A program made the translations under genes and the position numbers. Below the pieces are notes generated by a model. It had not been told where the DNA came from, did not search any database, and saw nothing but the letters and a program-made list of their open reading frames with translations. A stretch of DNA of 64,000 nucleotides from Cupriavidus oxalaticus (GTDB lineage: Bacteria > Pseudomonadota > Gammaproteobacteria > Burkholderiales > Burkholderiaceae): contig NZ_CP038634.1 in NCBI RefSeq assembly GCF_004768545.1, positions 310,001-374,000 on the forward strand, written 5' to 3'. Each line of letters begins with the position of its first letter. Position 1 is the first letter of the stretch. This document shows, piece after piece, positions 35,577 to 43,949 of the stretch.

Positions 35577-37023
35577 GGCCCGGCTTCTCCTGTTCGTGCT
35601 GCCGGCTGCGCGCCAGCAGGTGCTGCGCGATCTTGCCCAGCGTCTGCACCGCGGACTCGATGCCGGGCGACCATTCGGCGCTGTAGTTCAGCCGGATGCA
35701 GTTAGCGTAGGTGGCCCCTGGCGCGAACATATGGCCCGGCGCGACCGTGATGCGGTGTTCCAGCGCCGCGTGGTACATCTCCATGGCGTCGATGCCTTCC
35801 GGCAGCTGCACCCACAGCACGTAGCCGCCCGCGGGCCGCGACGTGGTCGTCCCTTCGGGAAAGAAGCGGCGCACCGCCGCCGCCATGATGCTGGCCTGCT
35901 GCGCATAGGCCTTGCGCACGCGCCGCAGGTGGAAGTCGTAGCCGTCGTTCTTCAGGAACTCGGCGATCGCCAGCTGCGGGATCGCCGGCGTGGTCAGCGT
36001 ATTGAGGAACTTGAGCCGCTCCACCGCTTCGCGGTAGCGGCCCGGCAGCGCCCAGCCGATGCGGTAGGCATTGGTCAGCGTCTTGGAGAACGAGGCGCAA
36101 TGCAGCACAATGCCGGCCTTGTCGTGGGCCTTGAGCGAGCTGGGATGGGCTTCGCCGTAATAGAGCTCGCCGTAGACGTCGTTCTCGATCACGGGGATGT
36201 CCTTCTCGGTCAGCATCGCCACCAGGCTGCGCTTCCTGTCGTCGGGCATGTGGAAGCCGAGCGGGTTCTGGAAGTTCGGCATCACCATGCACGCCTTCAC
36301 GCCTTTCTCGTCGATCAGCCGGGCCAGTGCCTCCTGGTCGATGCCTTCCACGGGATCGGTCGCGACCTCTATGGCGCGCATGCCCAGGCGCTCGATCGCG
36401 TGCAGCATGGCATAGTAGGTCGGTGACTCGACCGCGATGGTGTCGCCCGGCTTTGCCACCGCCTGCAGGCACAGGTTGATGGCTTCGGTGGCGCCGATGG
36501 TGACGATCACTTCATTGGGGTCGATGGCCTGGCCGTTCTCCAGGTAGCGGCGCGAGATCTGCCGGATCAGCTCGGGGCTGCCCGGAGGCAAGTCGTCGAG
36601 CAGCGTCCACTTGGCATAGCGGCGCGCGATGTTGTTGGCGTACTGGTTGATGCGCTGCCACGGGAACAGCGACGGATCCGGATAAGGCGAGCCCAGCGGC
36701 ACGGCCTCGTCCGAGCGGATCGAGCGCAGCGTGGAAAGCACCAGCGCGCTGACGTCGACCGCCGAAGGCTTGGCGCTGGGCCGGGACGTACGCAGCTCGA
36801 TCGCCGGCTCGCCCGGGCGTGCGCGGACGAAGTAGCCGGACTGCGGCCGGCTTTCGATCACGCCGCGGCTCTCCAGCAGCACATAGGCGCGGATCACCGT
36901 AGTGATGCTCATGCGGTGGTGCTGGCTGGCCTGCCGCACCGACGGAATGCGCTCGCCCGGCAGCAGCACGCCCTGCTGCACCAGCGCCTCGATATCCGCA
37001 GCCAGTTTTTCATATAGTGTCAC
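35563..37023 (-). CDS. MocR/PdxR-type regulator (GntR HTH fused to aminotransferase fold)
   Basis: A 486-residue protein from GTG 37023, which follows GGGGAG; longer in-frame versions would run into moeA. The N-terminal GntR winged helix (LYEKLAADIEALVQQGVLLP, then PSVRQASQHHRMSITTV) precedes a fold-type I PLP domain with NDVYGELYYG and the PLP lysine in CASFSKTLTNAYRIGW. Such proteins usually sense PLP or amino compounds. Lying inside a Moco/formate cluster it may control neighbours, but no target is shown. Confidence 0.88.
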   Translation of the reverse strand: MTLYEKLAADIEALVQQGVLLPGERIPSVRQASQHHRMSITTVIRAYVLLESRGVIESRPQSGYFVRARPGEPAIELRTSRPSAKPSAVDVSALVLSTLRSIRSDEAVPLGSPYPDPSLFPWQRINQYANNIARRYAKWTLLDDLPPGSPELIRQISRRYLENGQAIDPNEVIVTIGATEAINLCLQAVAKPGDTIAVESPTYYAMLHAIERLGMRAIEVATDPVEGIDQEALARLIDEKGVKACMVMPNFQNPLGFHMPDDRKRSLVAMLTEKDIPVIENDVYGELYYGEAHPSSLKAHDKAGIVLHCASFSKTLTNAYRIGWALPGRYREAVERLKFLNTLTTPAIPQLAIAEFLKNDGYDFHLRRVRKAYAQQASIMAAAVRRFFPEGTTTSRPAGGYVLWVQLPEGIDAMEMYHAALEHRITVAPGHMFAPGATYANCIRLNYSAEWSPGIESAVQTLGKIAQHLLARSRQHEQEKPGHAGP

Positions 37024-37057
37024 GCTGCGCTCCCCGCCTGCCGTGTTGCCGATCTTG

Positions 37058-38266
37058 TTAGCTGAGCCAACGATGGAGATCATAGTACGGCAGCGGCACA
37101 TGATGGAGCGATCCGGCGCTGTGCGGCCCGACGCGCACAAAGCCGCTGGCGTGGCCGAGCGCGGACACGGACGCCGCGCCCTGCTGCGCGGTGACCTGCA
37201 CGAGGCTGTCCCGGCCGGCCGGGCTGCCGGGCTCGCCGACACGCCAGAAGGCATCACCGCGCTGCGCCCGCGCACCCGGCAGCGCCGCGCGCACGCGCCC
37301 TACCGGCGGGAACAGCACCGCGCGGCCCTGCAGCCGGCGCAGCAGCGGCGTCACCAGCAGCGCGAAGGTGGCATACGCCGCGGCCGGATTGCCGGGCAGG
37401 CAAACCACTGGCTTGCCGCGCAGGCGCCCCACCGTGACCGGCTTGCCGGGCTTCATGTCGACGCCGCGGCAAAGCAGTTCCCCGCCGGCCGAGGCCAGCG
37501 CCGCGGCCACCAGGTCGCGCTGCCCGACCGAGGCGCCGCCCGCCACCAGCACCAGGTCCGCATCGGCGGCCAGTTCGCGCAGGATGTCGTGCAGCGCCCG
37601 CTCGTCGTCCCGCACATGGCGATGGCAGCAGACTACCGCGCCCATGGACTGCACCAGCGATTCGAGCATGGGGCCATTGACGTCATGCACCTGGTAGACG
37701 TCGCGCGGCTCGTCGTTGGCGGCGACCTCGTCTCCCGAGGTCACGACCGCCACTTCCACCAGGCGGCAGACCGGCACTTCGGCCAGGCCCTGCGACGCCA
37801 GCGCGGCGATATGGCCAGCCTGCAGCAGCGTGCCGGCGGGCAGCAGCAGGTCGCCGCGGCGGGCGTCCTCGCCCTTGCGGCGGATATGCTGGCCCGCACC
37901 GGGGGCGCGCGCGCACACCACGCCGCGGTAGCTTTCCTCGGCATCCTCCAGTGCGACGACCGCGTCGGCGCCGGGCGGGATCACGCCGCCGGTGTAGATG
38001 CGGATGGCATGGCCCGGCAACAGCGGCTCGGGCCGCGTGCCGGCGTAGACCACCTGCTGCAGCGGCAGGCAGGCCTCGCGGCAGTCTTCGCTGCGCACGG
38101 CGTAGCCGTCCATCGCGCTGCGGTCGGCTGCCGGCGTGTCGATCACGGCGCAAAGGTCGCGTGCCAGCACGCGCCCCGTCGCCAGTCCCAGCCATACGGT
38201 CTCCGTTTCGCGGACCGGCTCCGCGCTCATGGCGAACACTGCCTGTGCCTCGTCGAAGCTCAGCAC
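37058..38266 (-). CDS. moeA: Molybdopterin molybdotransferase MoeA
   Basis: A 402-residue enzyme that inserts molybdate into adenylated molybdopterin. Recognisable parts are DTPAADRSAMDGYAVRSEDC, RIYTGGVIPPGADAVV, the VVTSGDEVA segment, ADLVLVAGGASVGQRDLV and VVCLPGNPAAAYATF. GTG 38266 follows GGAGGGG and overlaps the fdhD stop by 7 bases, so the genes are coupled. Probably serves the molybdoenzyme encoded upstream in the same direction. Confidence 0.93.
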   Translation of the reverse strand: MLSFDEAQAVFAMSAEPVRETETVWLGLATGRVLARDLCAVIDTPAADRSAMDGYAVRSEDCREACLPLQQVVYAGTRPEPLLPGHAIRIYTGGVIPPGADAVVALEDAEESYRGVVCARAPGAGQHIRRKGEDARRGDLLLPAGTLLQAGHIAALASQGLAEVPVCRLVEVAVVTSGDEVAANDEPRDVYQVHDVNGPMLESLVQSMGAVVCCHRHVRDDERALHDILRELAADADLVLVAGGASVGQRDLVAAALASAGGELLCRGVDMKPGKPVTVGRLRGKPVVCLPGNPAAAYATFALLVTPLLRRLQGRAVLFPPVGRVRAALPGARAQRGDAFWRVGEPGSPAGRDSLVQVTAQQGAASVSALGHASGFVRVGPHSAGSLHHVPLPYYDLHRWLS

Positions 38267-39129
38267 GCTGCCCCTCCCACTTCTCCAGTCATGCCCGGCG
38301 CGGCGGCGGTGTAATCGACATAGCCGTCGGCGCGGCAGAAGCTGAGCAGGCGCAGGCCGGCCTGCTCGGCTATGCGGATCGCCAGCGAGGTCGGCGCCGA
38401 GATCGTCGCCAGCATCTGGATGTTCATGCGCGCGGCCTTGCGCACCAGTTCAAAGCTGGCACGGCTGGACAGCAGCACGAAGCCGTCGTCCAGCGCCACG
38501 CGCTGCATGGCCAGGTGGCCGATCAGCTTGTCCAGGCCGTTGTGCCGGCCGACATCTTCGAACGCATGCAGGATCTCGCCGCTGGCGTTGCACCACGCCG
38601 CCGCATGCACGCCACCGGTGGCGCGCATCAGCCGCTGGTGCGAAGGCAGCGCCGACACGGCGCGCTCGAGCAACCCGCGCGAAGGCACCAGCCGCCGTGC
38701 CGGCTCGCGGATACGCGCAGGCTGCAGGTCCAGCAGTTCCAGGCTCTCGATGCCGCACACGCCGCAGCCGGTGCGGCCCGCCAGCGCACGGCGCTGCGCC
38801 TTCATCGCGGCAAAGGCCTGCTCGCTGATCTGCAGCTGGACTTCGGCGCTGTGCCGGTGCACGCGGACTTCGGTGTCGTGGATCTGCGCGTTGTGGGCAA
38901 CGATGCCCTCCGTCAGCGAGAAGCCCACGGCGAACGCTTCCAGGTCCAGCGGCGTGGCCATCATCACGGCGTGCGAGATGCCGTTGTAGACCAGGGCCAC
39001 CGGCACTTCCTCCGCCACGTTGTCGAGCGCCGGCCGCGCCGCGATGTCCTTGTGGCGGACGATAGGGCGGGATTCATAGCCTGTGTGCTGGATCTGGTCG
39101 ATCTGTCCGGCCTGTTCGAAGCAATGCAT
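38260..39129 (-). CDS. fdhD: Formate dehydrogenase accessory sulfurtransferase FdhD
   Basis: A 289-residue FdhD, which transfers sulfur from IscS to the molybdenum cofactor of formate dehydrogenases. The catalytic motif C122-GV-C125 (RTGCGVCGIESL) is intact. Other conserved pieces are GFSLTEGIV and EDVGRHNGLDKLIGH. It lies 100 bases downstream of the YdeP-type oxidoreductase gene on the same strand, which it presumably matures. Confidence 0.94.
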   Translation of the reverse strand: MHCFEQAGQIDQIQHTGYESRPIVRHKDIAARPALDNVAEEVPVALVYNGISHAVMMATPLDLEAFAVGFSLTEGIVAHNAQIHDTEVRVHRHSAEVQLQISEQAFAAMKAQRRALAGRTGCGVCGIESLELLDLQPARIREPARRLVPSRGLLERAVSALPSHQRLMRATGGVHAAAWCNASGEILHAFEDVGRHNGLDKLIGHLAMQRVALDDGFVLLSSRASFELVRKAARMNIQMLATISAPTSLAIRIAEQAGLRLLSFCRADGYVDYTAAAPGMTGEVGGAAC

Positions 39130-39169
39130 GGGGACCTCATGAACCTGTGAAATGCTGCCGGTCTGCTCC

Positions 39170-39190
39170 CTCTCCCACTGCGCGGGAGAG
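39170..39190. repeat. CTCTCCC/GGGAGAG hairpin between fdhD and the molybdoenzyme gene
   Basis: A 7-bp perfect inverted repeat with a 7-base loop. Words of this kind recur as intergenic repeats in high-GC proteobacteria. It may act as a processing or attenuating hairpin in the operon. Confidence 0.35.
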
Positions 39191-39228
39191 GAGCGTTTGC
39201 GTGGGGCGACGGCAAGCGCCGGCCACGC

Positions 39229-41556
39229 TCACGCCGCCACTGCCGGCTGGCTGCGCGACGGCGTCAGCAGCACCGGCACCGATTTCGAAGTCGGCGTGCC
39301 GCAGCCGTCGCCGGTGCTTTCCAGCGGCACCAGCGGATTGGTCTCGGGATAGTAGGCGCCCAGGCAGCCCTGCGGGATGTCGTAGTCGACCAGCACGAAG
39401 TCCTCGACCTGCCGCTGCACGCCGTCGTCCCAGACGCTGGTGATATCGACGTGCTGCCCCGCCTCCAGGCCAAGCCTTGCACGGTCGGCGGAGTTGATGA
39501 AGACCACCCGGCGCAGGCCGAACACGCCGCGATAGCGGTCATCCAGGCCGTAGATCGTGGTGTTGTACTGGTCGTGCGAGCGGGTGGTCATCATCACCAT
39601 CAGCTTGTCGCCGTACTGGTCCCGCGCGCGGTGGATCGGGGTGTCCTTGTCGATGCCGTGGACCAGGAACTGCGCCTTGCCCGACGGCGTCTGCCAGATC
39701 CGGTTGCGTGCCGGCGGCGTCAGGTGGAAGCCGCCCGGCACGGCGACGCGCTCGTTGTAGTCGTCGAAGCCTTCGATCACCTGCTCGATGGCATCGCGGA
39801 TACGCGCATAGTCCTGCGCGTACCAGAGCCAGTCGATCTTTCCGGTACCCAGCGTGGCGGCGGCCATGCGCGCCACGATCGCGGTCTCCGACAGCAGGTG
39901 CGGCGACGCCGGCGCGTTCATGCCGAAGGAGATATGCACCATGCAGACCGAATCCTCCACCGTCACGCCCTGCGGCACGCCGTCCTGCATATCGATTTCG
40001 GTGCGGCCCAGCGTCGGCAGGATCAGCGACTCCTTGCCGTGCACCAGGTGGCTGCGGTTGAGCTTGGTAGCGATATTCACCGTCAGCGCACACTGGCGCA
40101 GCGCCTCGTGCGTGCGCGGCGTGTCCGGCGTGGCGGTCGAGAAATTGCCGCCCAGTCCGACAAAGACCTTGACCTTGCCCTCCAGCATCGCGGCAATGGT
40201 CTCGACCACGTCATAGCCGTGCTCGCGCGGCGGCTCGAAGCCGAAGGCGGCGCCCAGGCGGTCCAGGAACGCCGCTTCTGGCTTTTCCTCGATGCCCACG
40301 GTGCGGTCGCCCTGCACGTTCGAATGCCCGCGCACCGGCAGCAGCCCGGCTCCCTCACGGCCGATATTGCCGCGCATCATCATCAGGTTGGACAGCAGCT
40401 GCACCGTCGGCACCGAATGCTTGTGTTGCGTCAGGCCCATGCCCCAGCAGGCGATCACGCGCTTGCCGCGGGCATAGACCTGCGTCAGCGCATCGATGTC
40501 TTCCAGCGAAACGCCCGACTCCGAGACGATGTCGGCCCAGCTTTCCGCACGCAGGTCTTCGACGAAGGCGCCGAAGCCGATGGTGTGCTCGCGCACGAAG
40601 TCGACATCGACCAGCCGCTCGCGGCCATGCCGGATCGCCTCGTCGTCGAGCTCGACCAGGCGCTTGGCCATGCCCTTGATGAGCGCGAAGTCGCCGCCCA
40701 GCTTTGGCTGCACGAACATCGACGCAATCCTGGTGCTGGAGCCGGTCAGCATCTCCACCGGGTGCTGCGGGCTGGTAAAGCGCTCCACGCCGCGCTCGCG
40801 CAGCGGATTGATCGACACGATGGTCGCGCCGCGCCGGGCGCATTCGCGCAGATCGCCCAGCATGCGCGGATGGTTGGTGGCCGCGTTGTGGCCGAACAGC
40901 AGGATGGTGTCGGCATGCTCGAAGTCATCGAGCACCACGGTGGCCTTGCCCACGCCCACCGTCAGCGGCAGGCCGCGGCTGGTGGCTTCGTGGCACATGT
41001 TCGAGCAGTCGGGGAAGTTGTTGGTGCCGTAGGCGCGCACGAACAGCTGGTACAGGAACGCGGCCTCGTTGCTGGCGCGGCCCGACGTGTAGAACGCGGC
41101 CTGGTTCGGGTCCGGCAGCGCATTCAGGTGGCGGCCGATCATGGCAAAGGCCTCGTCCCAGGCGATCGCGCGGTACTTGTCGGTCTGCGCGTCATAGACC
41201 ATGGGGTGCGTGAGGCGGCCGTGCTGCTCCAGCTCGTAATCGGTCTGCGCCATCAGCGACGTCACCGTGTGCTGCGCGAAGAATTCCGGCGTGACGCGCA
41301 GGCTGGTGGCTTCCGCGGCCACGGCCTTGACGCCGTTCTCGCAGAACTCGAAGGTCGACGCGTGCTGGCGGTCCGGCCAGGCGCAGCCGGGACAGTCAAA
41401 GCCGTCGGCCTGGTTCTGCTTGAACAGCATCTTGTACTTGCCGCCGGCCACCTTCTCCTTGATCAGGTTGATGGCAACGTACTTCAGCGCACCCCAGCCG
41501 GCGGCGGGATGGGTGTAGGGGGCGATGTGGCCTTTCTCGGGGGTCGGGGTGCTCAT
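39229..41556 (-). CDS. FdhF/YdeP family molybdopterin oxidoreductase
   Basis: A 775-residue cytosolic enzyme related to formate dehydrogenase alpha subunits. It shows the YdeP-type CPGC pair (C55, C58) in place of a full N-terminal 4Fe-4S motif. The DCSNMCHEATSRGL segment has C188 where formate dehydrogenases carry the Mo-binding Cys/Sec. Cofactor-binding regions follow (LFGHNAATNHPRMLGDL, GLTQHKHSVPTVQLLSNLMM, RGHSNVQGDRT) and a C-terminal dinucleotide-binding domain (TRSHDQYNTTIYG). There are no other subunits next to it. Clustering with fdhD supports formate or a related one-carbon acid as substrate, but YdeP homologues are poorly characterised. Confidence 0.88.
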   Translation of the reverse strand: MSTPTPEKGHIAPYTHPAAGWGALKYVAINLIKEKVAGGKYKMLFKQNQADGFDCPGCAWPDRQHASTFEFCENGVKAVAAEATSLRVTPEFFAQHTVTSLMAQTDYELEQHGRLTHPMVYDAQTDKYRAIAWDEAFAMIGRHLNALPDPNQAAFYTSGRASNEAAFLYQLFVRAYGTNNFPDCSNMCHEATSRGLPLTVGVGKATVVLDDFEHADTILLFGHNAATNHPRMLGDLRECARRGATIVSINPLRERGVERFTSPQHPVEMLTGSSTRIASMFVQPKLGGDFALIKGMAKRLVELDDEAIRHGRERLVDVDFVREHTIGFGAFVEDLRAESWADIVSESGVSLEDIDALTQVYARGKRVIACWGMGLTQHKHSVPTVQLLSNLMMMRGNIGREGAGLLPVRGHSNVQGDRTVGIEEKPEAAFLDRLGAAFGFEPPREHGYDVVETIAAMLEGKVKVFVGLGGNFSTATPDTPRTHEALRQCALTVNIATKLNRSHLVHGKESLILPTLGRTEIDMQDGVPQGVTVEDSVCMVHISFGMNAPASPHLLSETAIVARMAAATLGTGKIDWLWYAQDYARIRDAIEQVIEGFDDYNERVAVPGGFHLTPPARNRIWQTPSGKAQFLVHGIDKDTPIHRARDQYGDKLMVMMTTRSHDQYNTTIYGLDDRYRGVFGLRRVVFINSADRARLGLEAGQHVDITSVWDDGVQRQVEDFVLVDYDIPQGCLGAYYPETNPLVPLESTGDGCGTPTSKSVPVLLTPSRSQPAVAA

Positions 41557-42114
41557 TGGCGTGGTGTCCTGTAACGACGGGGGCATCCGGGGGGCTGGAC
41601 CAGGGGTCGCGTCCGGATCGTTGCGGTGACACCAGAGTAGGCCGGCGGGGTGGCGCCGGAGACGTACAAAGCGCGGGATGGCCGGGGAGTACAGTCTTGC
41701 CGGGCGGCCGGGCCGCCGCCCATGCGAGGTTGCGTCAGGCCGGCTGGCTGCCGGCCTGGCCGTGCCTATGCAGCACAAGCGACGTGCGCGGCAGGTTGCA
41801 CCTGGAACAGCGCGCGCCCACGGACCGCAGGTTGCGGTGTGACAGCGGCACGCCCTTGGGAACGCCGGTCGAGCCCGAAGTGAACAGGACCCGCCCCGTC
41901 TCTTCGTCATCGATTGCGGCATGGGCGGCGCGCACCGCCGCGCTGCGCTGCGCCGTGACTTCGGCACCTGCCAGTGAGGCCCAGGGCAATTGCCCGGTCA
42001 CGGCCTTGTCGAATTGCGTACTGGCCCCGATCTTGTTATATGCTGCGCCCTGCACCTCCGTTTCCCGGAGTTACTGGACCGCTTACATAAGAACAAGGCA
42101 TCGGGCAGACCTGC
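41557..42114. other. Intergenic region with an AMP-ligase remnant
   Basis: About 560 bases between divergent genes. It contains the adenylation-domain fragment at 41822-42016 on the minus strand. The last 60 bases before 42115 would hold the promoter of the five-gene operon; no clear -35/-10 pair was identified. Confidence 0.5.
41822..42016 (-). pseudogene. AMP-dependent synthetase/ligase fragment
   Basis: About 65 residues match an acyl-CoA synthetase adenylation domain, including the P-loop signature GRVLFTSGSTGVPKGVPLSH preceded by a plausible linker. Nothing upstream or downstream continues the domain (normally over 500 residues), so it is a remnant left between the molybdoenzyme and the unknown operon. 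Confidence 0.7.
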
Positions 42115-43068
42115 ATGTTCCAAGTCATCCGTCGAATCCGCCAGCGGCTGCGCTACCTGGACCTGACCCTGAACGCCAGCCGCAGCGTGCGCATCCGGGT
42201 GGTCGAGCGGCCCGGGCTGTGGATGGACAGCGCCCGGCTCGACGCCATGCTGGCCCAGATGCGCGGCGTGGTGCGGCGGGGCATCGGCAAGGATCTCGAC
42301 TACGGGGTGCTGTCCGGCGATCCCGAGCGGCTGCGCCGCGCCGTGGTCACGCTGCTCTACGACCGGGACAGCGGCCATCCCATCGCCTTCAACGCGCTGT
42401 CGATCATGCCGATCGAGGTCAGGGGACGGCCGGTAGAGGCCATCCACCTCGGGCTGGTGATGGTCGATCCCGGCTATCGCACGCAGGGACTTTCCTGGGG
42501 GCTGTACGGCCTGACCTGCATCCTGCTGTTCTTCCGCCGCGGCTTGCGCCCGATCTGGATCAGCAACGTGACCCAGGTGCCGGCGATCATCGGCAAGGTG
42601 GCCGAAGTCTTCGTCACGGCGTATCCCAATCCGTTCGCGCCGTCGCGGCGCAGCTTCGAGCACCTGAGCGTGGCGCGCGAGATCATGAAATCGCACCGCC
42701 ATGTCTTCGGCGTCGACGCGGATGCCGGCTTCGACGAGGCCCGCTTTGTCATCACCGACGCGTATCGCGGCGGCTCGGACAACCTCAAGAAGACCTTCGA
42801 CGCGGCGCCCAAGCACCGCGACGAGCGCGTCAATGCGCTGTGCCAGCGCGAGCTCGACTACCAGCGCGGCGACGACTTCCTGCAGGTTGCGCGGCTGGAC
42901 CTGGCCAGCGCGCGCAAGTACCTGCTGCGCGAAGTCCCGCGCGACTCGCTGCCGGCGATCTTGTCGCAGGTGGCGTTCCTCGCGCTCGGCCGGATCGTCC
43001 TGCCGCTGGTGCATTGGCTGAACCCGCGCGAGCCGATGGAAGACTTGCGCGCAAGGAACCACGCATGA
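42115..43068 (+). CDS. GNAT/FeeM-like putative acyltransferase
   Basis: A 317-residue soluble protein of no assigned function, first gene of a five-gene operon. Residues 90-132 read as the GNAT core: FNALSIMPIEVRG, then the strand and acyl-CoA loop HLGLVMVDPGYRTQGLSWGL. The length and placement of this core recall N-acyl amino acid synthase/FeeM-type proteins. A C-terminal helical domain of about 120 residues is unlike small acetyltransferases. The stop overlaps the next start (ATGA). An acyl transfer step in a biosynthetic pathway is inferred. Confidence 0.7.
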   Translation: MFQVIRRIRQRLRYLDLTLNASRSVRIRVVERPGLWMDSARLDAMLAQMRGVVRRGIGKDLDYGVLSGDPERLRRAVVTLLYDRDSGHPIAFNALSIMPIEVRGRPVEAIHLGLVMVDPGYRTQGLSWGLYGLTCILLFFRRGLRPIWISNVTQVPAIIGKVAEVFVTAYPNPFAPSRRSFEHLSVAREIMKSHRHVFGVDADAGFDEARFVITDAYRGGSDNLKKTFDAAPKHRDERVNALCQRELDYQRGDDFLQVARLDLASARKYLLREVPRDSLPAILSQVAFLALGRIVLPLVHWLNPREPMEDLRARNHA

Positions 43069-43949
43069 CCGCATCGCCTGCCTTTTCTTACGAAGAATTC
43101 ACCACCCGCAATATCGGCTTCGTGACCGAGGCCGAGCAGCAGCGGCTGCGCGACGCGCGCATCCTGGTCTGCGGCGTCGGCGGCATGGGCGGCGCCTGCC
43201 TGCAGGCCCTGGCGCGCATGGGCGTCGGCGGCTTTGCGCTGGCCGACTTCGACGTGTTCGAAGTGTCCAACATGAACCGGCAGGTGTTTGCCAGCCTGGC
43301 CACCGTCGGCGTCGGCAAGGTCGAGGCCACCGTCGCGCAGCTGCGCCAGGTCAACCCCGCGCTGCAGATCGAGACGCTGGGCGAGGACTGGCCGGGGCGG
43401 CTCGACGACCTGCTGGCGCGCTACCCGATCGTGGTCAACGGCATGGACGACATGGCCGCGGGCATCGCGCTCTACCGCAAGGCGCGCGAGCATGGCGCCA
43501 CCGTCATCGATGCCTATACCGCGCCGCTGCCCTCGGTCACCGTGGTGCGGCCGCACGACCCGCGGCCGGAGACGCGCCTGGGCTATCCGACCGCCGGCAT
43601 GGACTGGCGGGCGCTGACGCCGGAGATCCGGCAGGCTTGCCTGGGCAAGGAGCTGGAGTACGTCATGGTCCATTCCAGCTCGGTCCGCCATGTCGATCTT
43701 TCGATTGCGAAGGACTTGCTTTCGGGCAAGCGCAAGCGCATGTCGTTCGCGCCGATGGTAATCACCACCGGCAACCTGATGGCCTTCGAGGCAGCCAAGC
43801 TGGTGCTGGAGCGGCCGAGGCTGGCGGATGCGCGCGGCTATTTCTTCAACCCGTGGACCATGCGCGTCGAAACTCCGCGCAATGCGCTGGCGGCGTGGCT
43901 GGTGCGCGCCGCGGTGCGCCGCTTCATGGCGAGGCTGTTCCGTGATTAA
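43065..43949 (+). CDS. E1-like adenylyltransferase (ThiF/MoeB/HesA family)
   Basis: A 294-residue protein with the E1 ATP-binding fold: VCGVGGMGGACLQALARMGV (GxGGxG at 37-42), the DFDVFE strand with D61 and D63, and SNMNRQ with R72 and Q73. Then VGKVEATVAQLRQVNP and GMDD follow. E1-like enzymes adenylate a C-terminal carboxylate of a ubiquitin-like protein or a peptide or tRNA group. No C-terminal CxxC zinc pair is seen. It is translationally coupled on both sides. No ubiquitin-like or ThiS/MoaD partner is encoded in the operon, so its substrate is open. Confidence 0.85.
   Translation: MTASPAFSYEEFTTRNIGFVTEAEQQRLRDARILVCGVGGMGGACLQALARMGVGGFALADFDVFEVSNMNRQVFASLATVGVGKVEATVAQLRQVNPALQIETLGEDWPGRLDDLLARYPIVVNGMDDMAAGIALYRKAREHGATVIDAYTAPLPSVTVVRPHDPRPETRLGYPTAGMDWRALTPEIRQACLGKELEYVMVHSSSVRHVDLSIAKDLLSGKRKRMSFAPMVITTGNLMAFEAAKLVLERPRLADARGYFFNPWTMRVETPRNALAAWLVRAAVRRFMARLFRD

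Noticed and set aside
39229..41967. 912-codon version of the YdeP-type enzyme
   Set aside because: The extra 137 residues are Arg/Cys-rich antisense of the AMP-ligase remnant; the family start is at 41556.
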